From Amyelois transitella (lineage: Eukaryota > Arthropoda > Insecta > Lepidoptera > Pyralidae): DNA of 64,000 nt. A program made the translations under genes and the position numbers. Below are positions 1 through 9,489 of the stretch, in pieces. How positions within the stretch are numbered: position 1 is the stretch's first letter; every line of letters starts with the position of its first letter. The stretch is from the NCBI RefSeq assembly GCF_032362555.1, contig NC_083515.1, positions 9,645,001 to 9,709,000 of the forward strand, in the 5' to 3' direction. The notes beneath the pieces are model-generated. The model saw nothing but the letters and a program-made list of their open reading frames with translations, had not been told where the DNA came from and did no database searches.

Positions 1-3000
1 GCAACAGAAAGCAAAATCATAGTGGACATTTCGAATCGCTCGCGAGCATGCTCGACGAGCGTGTTGGACGTGCTCGGATCATACGTACTAGCAGTATGTT
101 CAGATTTGAACACACCAGCACAGGTAAGGTTCTTACATTTTATTTATGCCTAATAACGGCCTATTGACGGCCTCTGTAGCGCAGCGGTAGTGCGCTTGTC
201 TGTGTCACTGAAGGTCCTGGGTTCGAATCCCGGCCAGGGCATGATGAGAAACGAACTTTCTCTGGCTGGCCTGGGTCGTGGATGTTTATCTATATAAGTA
301 TTTATTATAAAATATAGTAGGATCGTTGAGTTAGTATCTCGTAACACAAGTTTCGAACTTACTTCGAGGCTAACTCAATCTGTGTAATTTGTCCCGTATA
401 TATTTATTTATTTATTTATAACTAAAGAATCTCTGTTTTATGATAACTAGCTATATTTATTAGGTACTTATCAGGGAATTTTCAGACGACGAAATTCGTT
501 CCAGCTCAACGTAATCGTCAAATTTCAGTAAATCTAAGTACTTTTTCAGTGGATTCATGTGTGTGCAGTTGAGATTATGGGCATATCATTAGTTTGACAG
601 GCATTAATAGGTTTAAAATTACATACATACAATCAGGTCTATATCCCTTGCGGGGTAGACAGAGCCAACAGTCTTGTAAAGACTGATGAACGCCTACGTT
701 CAGCTATTTGGCTTTAGGATAGAATTGAGATTCAAATAGTGACAGGTTGCTAGCCCATCGATAAAAAAAAACTCAGTATATAAGCCTTAAAAAATACATT
801 TAGTAAAAGTCGACTAAGGTATATGCTTACAAACTTGGGATTCTTTTTTTAAGCGATGGGTTAGCAACCTGTCAATATTTAGATCTCAATTCTATCATTA
901 AGCCAATAAGCTGAACGTGACCGATCAGTCTTTTCAAGACTGTTGGCTCTGTCTTCCCCACAAGGGATATAGACGTGACCATATGTATGTATGTATGTAT
1001 GTATTCAAAAAATTCAAAATTTTTTATTCATTATTATAGGATATTATTATATCGCTTAATAATTGTCGGTTTAACAACTTGGTTGACGTCAAATATATTA
1101 CTTAAAAACTAAGTTTACTGCCGCTTCCACGGCGTCAGTGCAGAAGAAGCGGTAACAAACTGCACTGCAGCATTTTCTTCAACAACGTCAACTTCACAAT
1201 ATTAAATTACACTTAGAATAGAATGTGGACGGGAGAATACATTGTTCACGGGAGATTTATATATTTATGAGATTTAATATTGAAAAAAGAAAAAAAATAT
1301 ATATATATATTTTATGGATTGCCAATTTTAAAAAGATTTATGTACAGAGTGTACTGAAATTTTGATTTAAGTTCAAATTAAACTACAATTAATTACGAGG
1401 TTCCTGTGTCAAGCTCGAGCCAGATGTTTTTATCATTAAGGTAATCATCAGTCCTATAATAAGCCTTCTCACAAAGTACTTTCTTTACATACTCTTTGAA
1501 TTTTCGGTTGGGCATATCAAGAACAGACTCCGGCAACCTATTATAAAATCGTATACAGTTCCCCATAAATGATTTACTGACTTTGCTAAGCCTATGAAAC
1601 GGCATGACTAATTTATGTTTATTACGTAAATTTCTATCAGTTGTGGCACTAACTTTTTGAAAAAAAAGAGGTATTTTTCCTAACATACATTATAAGATCA
1701 AAAATGTACTGGGACGCTACTGTAGGTATGTTAATTTTCTTAAAGAGTTGTCTTAACGAGTCTCTTGGTCCTAAGCCGTAAATTGCGCGAACGGCCCTTT
1801 TCTGAATTATAAAAATAGTTTGTATATCAGCCGCGCTACCCCATAAAAGTAAACCATAAGATAACAAGCTATGAAAATAGCTGAAATAAACAAGCCTAGC
1901 TGTAGCTACATCTGTCAATTGTCGGATCCTCCTAACAGCATAAGCGGCAGAGCTAAGTCTATTGGATAGTTTAGAAATATGAGCACCCCACTGTAGCTTT
2001 GCATCAATTATAATTCCTAAAAACTTTGTATTTTCAACAAATTCTAATTTCTGGCCTTCCAGTATTATGTCAGTATTGGCCTGCCTTACGTTTGGAAGGG
2101 TAAATTTAATGCATTGGGTCTTATTAGCATTTAAAAGAAGATTGTTGGTTGAGAACCAGATAGATATGGCCGACAGTATATTATTAACCGAACTTACATT
2201 TTCGCTATGGCGATCTAATTTAAATATTAAAGAAGTGTCATCGGCAAACAGCACTATACCCGCCTGTTTTTCCACCATAAAAGGCAGGTCATTGACATAT
2301 ACCAAGAAGAGGAATGGTCCTAAAATTGAGCCCTGAGGAACACCCATTGAGACGCTTGATCCGCTATATCCGTATGTATCCGTATGTACATGTATCCAAA
2401 ATTAAAGTTAAGACTTTTTCTGATTTTCATTTCTGATGATCTATATATTTTGTTGGTGTAGACCAACAAAATATACCTATATCCTATAATCTATACATAT
2501 AATAAAATAGTAAAAATATTTTGTCTGTACATTTAGTGATTTTGACTGAAATGGATAGAGGGACACTTAGAATGAATAATAGAAAGCAAAAATATTTTTT
2601 TTTAATTTCTTGTCTGTCTGTATGTATGATCACGATTATCTCCGAAAGTACTGAACCGATTTACTTCAAACTTTCACCAATTGCTTTGTTTTAACTCAGA
2701 AGAACATTTAAAGTTTGTTTCATCAAAATCGGTTCACTAAAAAAAAAGTTATCGACATTTGAATGAACTCAAGGCATGAGTTTGCCTGCAAAGTTACGAA
2801 ATTTAAAATTCAAGGTCATTTATCATTATACGACAGCATTATACCTATAACATATAAATATAAGTGAAAGGCGACTAAGGGATATGCTTATAAACTTGGG
2901 ATTCGTTTTTAAGCGATGGGCGAGCAACCTATCACTATTTGGATCTCAATTCTATACATACATAAAATCACGCCTCTTTCCCGGAGGGGTAGGCAGAGAC

Positions 3001-6000
3001 TACCTCTTTCCACTTGCCACGATCTCTGCATATTTCCTTCGCTTCATCCACATTCATAACTCTCTTCATGCAAGCTCGGCGGTTTCGAGTACTTTTGACC
3101 TGACCCTTTACCAGGACGTCCTTAATTTCATCAAGATATGTTCGTCTAGGTCTTCCCACTCCGACCTTTCCCTCCACACCCTCCATGTATATCTGCTTAG
3201 TCAACCTGTTTTCAATCTCAATTCTATCATTAAGCCAAATAGCTGAACGAGGCCATTCAGTCTTTTCAAGCCTGTTGGCTCTGTCTACCCCGCAAGGATA
3301 TAGACGTGACCATATGTATGTAGTCTACTGTAATTTCGACACCACTGCAACGGCTTCGATGGTACAGTGGTAAGCGCATGAGACGAAGTGAAGTTGACGG
3401 TTCAAGTTCGAATCCCAAAAAAAACAAGAGGTGTTTTTTTTTATTAAAAACATTTTTTATGTGTTTTTTGAGTATTTTATTTTAAAAAACCGAAAATCAA
3501 AGAGAGGAGTTATGAATGTGGATGAAGCGAAGGAAATATGCAGAGATGGTGGCAAGTGGAAAGAGGTAGTCTCTGCCTACTCCTCCGGGAAAGAGGCGTG
3601 ATTTTATGTATGTATGTATGTAAACCGAAAATCAAAATACTACATATAATAAAACGGTAAAAATATTTTGTCTGTATATTAAATATTTTGACTGAAACGG
3701 ATAGATAATTTTTTTTTACATTTTTTGTCTGTCTGTCTGTATCCGACTGTATGATTAAGATTCAACTCGAACTTTACGCGGACGAAGTCGCGGGCAACAG
3801 CTAGTCCTATCTATAAATAAATCGATAAATTACAGTTGTACATAGCGAAGTTACCCGAATCCGGTCGGGAAGCTGAAATACAATGGATAAGAATCAGCGA
3901 TCCTATTGAAGCGCCGACCAGTGTTGCCACATCCAAAGTGGAGTATTTGCAATTGGAGCATAAGGACTCGAAAGATGACGTCAGTGAGTAGTAGCTTTAT
4001 GTGTTAACAACTTAAATTTATACAAATAGCTATCTTTGGGTACCAAATTTGGCTTTTCTTTACAATAAAGTTTTTGAATTTGAATTTGAATTTGAAAATT
4101 TGAATTTGAATTTGGGTGCCGTGTGGCTTCCGGCACCAATAGAAAAAAGAATAGGACCATGGACCATTACATCTCCTTCCTATGGAAGTTGTAAAAGGCG
4201 ACTGAGGGATTGGCTTATAAGCCAAATTTGGTATTTGGTTCCGTTCCGGTACGTTAATGTAGGTGATAATCACCACTTGTACGATTTCCATGAAGGAGAT
4301 ACAATTTCAATGTAACTTACATTTTATTAACGAGCATAAAAATCCATACTAATATGATGGCGAAAAGATTTGTATGTTTGGTCGTAACTTACATTCTTAA
4401 AAAGTACTCGACCGAATTTGACGAAATTTGAAATTTTTTAACATCATTAAGGTTAACGGACTAACCTAATTTTCCAGTTTTTATTAATATAAGTGTGGTT
4501 AATAATGTATGGTTATTTCAGAATCATTCACCGCGATATATTTTGCGCCCGTGTCTGACAAGAAATTACCACTAATTGTGTGGCCGCACGGAGGGCCACA
4601 TTCAGGCTTCGTGAACGCGTTCTCCATAGAAGCAGCTCTGCATAGTATGTTGGGTGAGTGTCAGCTTCTATTGCTATACTAGCTGCGCCCCGGGGTATCA
4701 CTTCTGTGGGAATTTGGAGATTAAAAGTATTGATCATGTTATTCCAGTGTAATTCATGTTAGACAAGTGTTGGCGATCGATAGTTCATTGATAGTCGATA
4801 GATCAACGCTATCGATAATATTGATCGTAATTACTATTATTATTATTTAAGTTTTTTATACTTTTGTACCAAACTAAGTTATCGATATTATAGATGATTT
4901 CCAAGGTCAAGTATCAATAGTTATACTATCGATAGTCCGGCAACAAAAAAGTATTGATCATGTTATTCCAGATAACAGGTTATGAGGTACAAAAGAAATT
5001 TATTGCTTCAGAAATCGCTTCTTAAGGTTCACTGCAACTTTATGGTGACGGAAACTAAAGAATAGAAACGTGATTAAGGAGATATAATTCGCCTGGGTGA
5101 TATCACAAGTTACCTTATTTTTACCCAGCATATCTCTCTGATACGATTCTGAAAAATTTGCTTGATAGTTAAATTCCTACTGTACAGTCAGGGGTAAATA
5201 AGCCTGACCCTTTCTCCATATTCAACCAGAAGAACAAATAATAATTTAAAAATTGATAACATAAAGTATTAGTTAATGGCTTCTATATAAGTATACATAT
5301 TACACACTAACACGTATGTGTATATATATAACATATATGTATTTAAGTATAATCAAATCTACTCTGTTATGGGCCAGATTTATATGTCCCAAACGTCACC
5401 ATTGGAATGTAAATTCTATATTTCAGTAATATATTTTCTGTTCAATGAAGAACAAAAAATCAAACGAACAAATCTTGCAGGCTTCGCGTCCCTCCAAATA
5501 AACTACCGCGGTTCATCAGGCGCGGGTCAGGCCTCCATTTTATGCCTTCTCAAGAATCCCGGAGATTTCGACGTCAAAGACTGCAAGCTGGCCACAGACG
5601 TGGCCCTAACTCGGTACCCGTTGGACCCCAATCGCGTCGGCCTCACTGGCGGGTCCCACGGAGGGTTCCTAGTCACCCACCTGAGCGGCCAGTATCCGGA
5701 TACTTATAGAGCGGTCGTAACGAGAAATCCAGTTATAGATGTCGCTAGCATGTTCAATTCAACGGATATAGCTGATTGGTAAGTTACACGTATTATGAAA
5801 CTAATGACCCGATAAGACTTCGCACGGGTAGAATTTTACTATGACTAGATACGCAGCACATTAAAGCAGCTAAAGAAAATAGATATGGTTGGTAAGTTTA
5901 TTTTTATGTGTTTAGATTTCTCATGCTGAGAAACTTCATGTGATACCCGAGAAATACTGAGAAACAAGGTCCCTCAGGTAAATATTTTTTATATTATGGT

Positions 6001-8641
6001 TATAAAATAATAAATAATGCGATGATTACAATAACTATTTTCTTCTACGGAGGCCTAACCTTAGCTACAATTTATTTTTTGATTATTTTGTTTATAATTA
6101 TTACATTTGAAACACAATTTACCTTACGTTTATGTTTAATTCACAAATCAAATGACTGGTTGATTCCTATAGTCTGATTCAATGTTCTTATCCATCCCAT
6201 CCTAACATGATAAATACTAAACATTTTATTTATTTGTTTGTTTCCTTTCACGCTTTATTAAAATGTAGACTAATGTCTTTAAAAGAAGGACCATGGGCTC
6301 CCTGAGGTTTAATACCGGGGCCAGTATAAATGAGTTTGTGACAAGTGTTGGCGATCGATAGTTTATTTATAGTCGATAGATCAACGCTATCGATAATATT
6401 GATCGTAATTACTATTATTATTATTTAAGTTTTTTATACTTTTGTACCAAACTAAGTTATCGATATTATAGATGATTTCCAAATCAAGTATCGATAGTAA
6501 AACTATCGATAGACCGGCAACGCTTTTGTTACTATTAAAAAAAACCATTTTTATTTAACAATTTTGCCTCAGGTATGGCCTCCGTCAGAATAAATTACCG
6601 AGGCTCTGTGGGGCAAGGAGAACGTTTCTTAAGAAGTTTACTCGGCAAATGTGGATCTATAGACATTGACGATTGTCTATTGGCACTAACCTCTTTGGAA
6701 GATACCATAGACAAGACCAATGTGTTCCTCTATGGTGGGAGTTATGGCGGATTCGTAAACGCCCTTTTGGCGGGGAGATACCCGGATCGGTTTAAAGCTG
6801 TAGTGTTGAGGAATCCGCTGATAGATTTAGCAACGAAGGGGCATTACGCTGATAATTCGGATGGGTAAGTACCCAGAGTATATTATGGAAACATAAATTC
6901 ATATTACAATTACGTCTGGTTTCCTGGGTTAGGGTACGAAGAGACTACATCTTTCCACTTGTCATGAACCCTTAATACGTCTTCATATTATATTCGAAAC
7001 AATAATTTTTTTTTCAATATCGGATGTCGAAATCGCTCGTACCTCAGCTGGTTATCAGTCACCGAAGTAGAAAATAAATACCTAACAAGATTCTTAACGG
7101 AATTTACGATTACAATGACTTCATGAACGGTCACCACAAAGGCAAATTAAGTTTCTGATTTATAAAACATTCATTTATTCATAAAACACGTCTGTATCCC
7201 TTCCGGGTAGACAATGCCAGCAGTCTTTTCAAAGACTGATAGGCCACGTTCACCTGATAAGCTTAATGATAAAATCGAGATTTAAATATAAATACAAAAA
7301 AGAATAGGACCACTTCATCTCTCTCCCATGGATGTCGTAAAAGGCGACTAAGGGATAGGCCTACAAACATGGGATTCTTTTTTTGGCGATGGGCTAGCAA
7401 CCTGTCACTATTTGAATCATTAAGCCAAATAGCTGAATGTGGCCATTCAGTCTTTTCAAGACTGTTGGCACTGTCTGTCTCACAAGGGATATAGACGTGA
7501 CCATATGTATATGTATGTATGAGATTAAAATAGTGACAGGTTGCTAGCCCATCGCCTAAAAGAAGAATCCCAAGTTTATAAGCCTATCCTTTATAAAACA
7601 TAAGTACAGAAAAGCTGCAAAAAGTGTGCAGTACAAAGAAAAGAGTAGTTGTTAAATGAAGGTATTATATCTCAGGTGTGCAGTGGAAGCCGGCTTCGAA
7701 TTCAAAGAGTCCGGGGCGGTTTCCGAAGTGGAACTGCTGGCGATGAGGCGGTGCTCGCCGCTGGTCCACGTGCACAAGGTCAAAGCCCCGACCGCGCTCA
7801 TGCTGGGCTCCGGGGACAAGAGGGTACCACATTACCAGGGGCTCGAGTACGCCAGGAGGTTGAAGGCTAACGGAGTGGAAACCAGGTGGGGTATTACAAC
7901 GACTGAACATAAAAAAAATCCTTTAGTGAAAATTTCCAAAGTGGATTAATAAAAATGTAAACTATTTCTTTACATACATACATATATATGGTCACGTCTA
8001 TATCCCTTGCGGGGTAGACAGAGCTAACAGTCTTGAAAAGACTGAATGGTGACCATTCAGTCTTTTCAAGACTCAGCTAGCAGCATTTTCAGCTATTTGG
8101 CTTAATGATAGAATTGAGATTCAAATAGCGACAGGTTGCTAGGCCATCGCCTAAAAAAGAATTTCTTTACTTCCTAACTAATATTATATGTGTGAAAGTA
8201 AGTTTGATGTTTTCTTTTCACGCGTTATCAACTAAACTTTTAGGATACATAGTTACACGATCACTTCGAAATATGTATACATATATGTAAATGGTTATGT
8301 GTGCAATAAATATGTAACAAATTAGCTTAGCGTGTTTACTGTGATAAAGTATAGGTAATTTATATAACAATGCTTTTACCTACATATGTAAAATTACATA
8401 TAAAAAATCACGCCTCCGTCCCGGAGGGGTAGTAAAGAAACTATATCCCTCCATACGTCATAAGCTTTTTTCACATTCATACTTATGTACATACATATAG
8501 TCACGTCATTCATAAGTCTCTAATAATGTGTTTGTCTTCAGGATATACATGTACGATGACAACCACTCTCTCTCGTCGCCAGCAGCTGAGATGGACAACT
8601 TGATCAACGGCAATCTATGGCTTCTCACACATTTATCATGA
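1..8641 (+). CDS. APEH: Acylaminoacyl-peptidase (APEH), 3' part of gene
   Basis: APEH is a serine peptidase of the prolyl oligopeptidase family that removes N-acylated residues from blocked peptides, normally in the cytosol. Exons with matching phases are 1-123 (5' end outside the window), 3836-3983, 4522-4653, 5481-5778, 7676-7885 and 8542-8641 (TGA). All introns are GT-AG. The first two exons cover the end of the beta-propeller and the linker (SDLNTPAQ then LYIAKLPESG). The next gives the oxyanion region (WPHGGPHSGF). Exon 5481-5778 holds the nucleophile motif GGSHGGF (Ser codon 5654-5656), exon 7676-7885 the Asp (LMLGSGDKRVP, codon 7815-7817) and the last exon the His (DDNHSLSS, codon 8564-8566). 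The catalytic triad and C-terminus therefore look intact. A homologous exon with the same phases lies at 6573-6864 and is listed separately. A possible AATAAA signal lies at 8896-8901. The family call is secure; the upstream part of the gene is not visible. Confidence 0.93.
168..420 (+). repeat. tRNA-headed SINE family 1, near full length
   Basis: The head resembles a tRNA, with an A-box-like TAGCGCAGCGGTAGTGCGC and a B box GGTTCGAATCC near 217-228. A family-specific body containing GAGTTAGTATCTCGTAACAC follows, ending in a (TTTA)n tail. The element lies 45 bp downstream of the APEH donor at 124. Other copies lie near 23.2, 26.9, 31.1, 51.6-52.4 and 60.4-60.7 kb. Confidence 0.8.
421..623. other. 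APEH intron, nothing recognised
   Basis: AT-rich intronic sequence between two repeats. I see no exon, RNA or repeat signature here. Confidence 0.5.
624..1003. repeat. Two TATG-tailed SINE-like copies in inverted orientation
   Basis: A minus-strand copy (624-768, beginning with the CATA tail) faces a plus-strand copy (about 812-1003, ending in (TATG)n), with about 45 bp between them. Both lack the 5' hairpin head. Together they form an imperfect palindrome inside the APEH intron. Confidence 0.75.
1004..2395 (-). mobile_element. Jockey-type LINE, 5'-truncated 3' half with broken reverse transcriptase
   Basis: On the minus strand, 2347-1649 encodes the reverse-transcriptase core, with MGVPQGSILGP, the catalytic VLFADDTSL motif and the downstream NKTQCIKF/TKFLGI region. 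A second frame, 1686-1393, continues the C-terminus (RFYNRLPES...). The two overlap in different frames near 1649-1686, so the ORF is frameshifted. The 3' untranslated region runs to about 1010. It recurs on its own near 9.3, 24.8-25.0, 25.45 and 46.8-47.0 kb. The 5' portion of RT, the endonuclease and ORF1 are missing, so this is a dead copy. Confidence 0.88.
2490..2800 (+). mobile_element. Helitron-like element, 3' truncated
   Basis: It begins A|TCTATACATATAATAAAA and carries the internal text shared with 56569-56945 (TGACTGAAATGGATAGAGG, CTGAACCGATTTACTTC). The CTAG terminus seen in the 56.6 kb copy is lost here. Confidence 0.65.
2871..3322 (+). repeat. TATG-tailed SINE-like copy split by a LINE insertion
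   Basis: The left part 2871-2955 and right part 3215-3322 are one element interrupted by the LINE 3' end at 2956-3214. The 13-bp sequence ATCTCAATTCTAT occurs at both junctions (2943-2955 and 3215-3227), as a target-site duplication would. Confidence 0.8.
2956..3214 (-). mobile_element. TATG-tailed LINE, 3'-end fragment
   Basis: On the minus strand this encodes the C-terminus of a non-LTR retrotransposon protein ([34 protein letters not shown], stop after YPSGKEA), followed by a TATG tail. It is 5'-truncated and flanked by a 13-bp duplication, so it arrived by target-primed reverse transcription. Related 3' ends lie near 3.5, 8.4, 13.0, 16.3, 38.1, 45.1, 48.3, 57.6 and 57.8 kb. Confidence 0.82.
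3343..3425 (+). repeat. tRNA-like SINE head fragment
   Basis: GATGGTACAGTGGTAAGCGC resembles an A box and GTTCGAATCCC a B box, followed by a poly-A run. There is no complete tRNA cloverleaf, so I read it as a SINE head, not a functional tRNA gene. Confidence 0.4.
3505..3622 (+). mobile_element. TATG-tailed LINE 3'-end fragment
   Basis: Plus-strand copy of the family C-terminus ([14 protein letters not shown].. to the stop in GGCGTGA) and its (TATG)n tail. Confidence 0.7.
3638..3804 (+). mobile_element. Helitron-like element, internally deleted
   Basis: It shares its start (CATATAATAAAACGGTAAAA) with the 2.5 and 56.6 kb copies and ends GCGGGCAACAGCTAG|T, the CTAG terminus expected of a Helitron. 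It stops 31 bp before the APEH exon at 3836. Confidence 0.65.
4069..4240 (+). repeat. TTGAAT microsatellite fused to a SINE-like 5' part
   Basis: A (GAATTT)n run at about 4072-4113 is followed by the head of the TATG-tailed SINE-like element (GTGCCGTGTGG..CCGGCACC at about 4117). The element decays after about 4240. Confidence 0.6.
4769..4944. repeat. TATCGAT-rich MITE, copy 1 (APEH intron before the catalytic exon)
   Basis: This 176-bp element has imperfect terminal inverted repeats (GTTGGCGATCGATAGT at one end, ACTATCGATAGTCCGGCAAC at the other) and several internal TATCGAT palindromes. It is almost identical to 6347-6521. The two copies sit in the introns on either side of exon 5481-5778. 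Confidence 0.8.
4945..5480. other. APEH intron, nothing recognised
   Basis: AT-rich intronic sequence running to the acceptor CTTGCAG at 5480. I see no other signal. Confidence 0.5.
5779..6346. other. APEH intron between the two alternative exons, unique part
   Basis: AT-rich, with no recognised repeat until the MITE at 6347. If the exons are mutually exclusive, selector or branch-point elements would be sought here. Confidence 0.45.
6347..6521. repeat. TATCGAT-rich MITE, copy 2 (between the two APEH exons)
   Basis: Direct-orientation copy of 4769-4944 with only a few differences. It ends 51 bp before the alternative exon 6573-6864. Its inverted ends could pair with those of copy 1 in the transcript, looping out exon 5481-5778. 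Confidence 0.8.
6573..6864 (+). CDS. APEH: Alternative (duplicated) catalytic-serine exon of APEH
   Basis: This is an open exon with a clean acceptor (TTGCCTCAG) and donor (GTAAGT). It encodes a diverged version of the exon at 5481-5778: GMASVRINYRG, GSIDIDDC, LYGGSYGGF (Ser codon 6740-6742), then RYPDRFKAVVLRNPLID. By eye it is about 45% identical to that exon, with one two-codon gap. It enters in phase 1 and leaves in phase 2, exactly like 5481-5778, so either exon can join 4653 to 7676 in frame. Including both would shift the frame, because 298 + 292 nt is not a multiple of three. That arithmetic suggests mutually exclusive splicing. The nucleophile Ser is kept but His after it becomes Tyr, and the terminal Trp (split codon) becomes Gly. 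Alternatively it is the surviving exon of a collapsed tandem APEH paralogue. Confidence 0.75.
7170..7600. repeat. Three TATG-tailed SINE-like copies (-, +, -)
   Basis: A degraded minus copy (about 7172-7280), a plus copy (7285-7528, ending in TATG repeats) and a truncated minus copy (7530-7595) stand back to back, 76 bp or more before the APEH exon at 7676. Confidence 0.75.
7970..8165 (-). repeat. TATG-tailed SINE-like copy
   Basis: It begins with the CATA tail, then TATATCCCTTGCGGGGTAGA. The hairpin arm CAGTCTTGAAAAGACTG is partly duplicated around 8045-8075, and the 5' head is missing. Confidence 0.75.
8400..8480 (-). mobile_element. TATG-tailed LINE 3' end, short relic
   Basis: AAAATCACGCCTC..CCGGAGGGGTAG is the reverse complement of the LINE's last codons and tail. 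The rest has decayed. Confidence 0.55.
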
Positions 8642-9300
8642 TTTCATCATATTTTGCACAATTGAAAATATGTACGAACACTGCAATATTGTAAAAAAAA
8701 TACTATTTTTTTTTATTAGAAAATGATGCAATTTTTTTATACTCCTAAAAATCTATTATGGTTAAGCTACAGTGTGAGTTGTGAATGCGAAAAATTGTTA
8801 TATCGTATTTACTTTATATATTGTTTTTTATTTTAATATTAATAAGCGTAAGTTTTGATTTCATAAAGTAAATTGTTATTTTTTTAATAATTAGTAATAA
8901 ATCATAACGGTTTAAATTTTGTGATTTTATTTACCATCAACATCGGCGTTAATTCCGGTCGCGTCTGGAGATCCTTAATTTTAATTATTCTACGATACCC
9001 AAGTATAAATTTAATCATAGACAAAATCAATCAATTTTGCGTAAGCAACCTCCGATTTACGGTACAAAATGACAACGTAATATCTTAATGGGCAATGGAG
9101 ATCATAAATTATATAATTTGGAACAAGCGGTATAGAGGGTGCCACTACAGGTGGGGCGACATGTGTACCAACTTTCACATTGATAGCAATAGTAATAGAG
9201 AAACGACGAAAAAATATACATCGAATCATATTCTTTTTGGTAGGTAATACACAATATTTCGCTGTCAGACCAGTATATAGTATTTAGTTTTAATTGTAAT
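8642..9300. other. APEH 3' UTR and AT-rich spacer
   Basis: The stretch after the APEH stop probably contains the 3' UTR; AATAAA at 8896-8901 is a candidate polyadenylation signal. No further gene is seen. Confidence 0.5.
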
Positions 9301-9324
9301 GTTTTGGTAAGTAGACTTAGAAAA

Positions 9325-9410
9325 AAATTAAAATTCAAAATTTTTATTCATTATTATGGGACACAATAATTGTTAATCTTTTGGTTTCACAAGATTGATT
9401 GTGAAAAGGT
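9325..9410 (-). repeat. Jockey-type LINE 3' UTR relic
   Basis: AAATTCAAAATTTTTATTCATTATTATGGGA followed by ACAATAATTGTTAATCTTTTGG matches the reverse-complement end of the element at 1.0-2.4 kb. Confidence 0.5.
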
Positions 9411-9443
9411 TAAACTTTTTTTTATTGTAAAACATGCTAAACA

Positions 9444-9488
9444 TACGGCGAACGAAGTCGCGGGCAACCCGTGACTTCGTTCGCCGTA
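9444..9488. repeat. Hairpin of two facing Helitron-like termini
   Basis: TACGGCGAACGAAGTC and its reverse complement flank a centre GCGGGCAACCCGT that itself pairs. This gives about 21 bp of stem (one G-T pair) with a 3-nt loop. The arm is the AACGAAGTCGCGGGC word found at Helitron-like 3' ends elsewhere in the window. Confidence 0.7.
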
Positions 9489-9489
9489 A

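Noticed and set aside
168..245. Possible tRNA gene (A and B boxes present)
   Set aside because: No full cloverleaf with matching acceptor arms. The same head recurs with a fixed SINE body and tail.
6573..6864. Reading this exon as an additional constitutive APEH exon
   Set aside because: Including both homologous exons shifts the frame (298 + 292 nt) and would duplicate the nucleophile segment.
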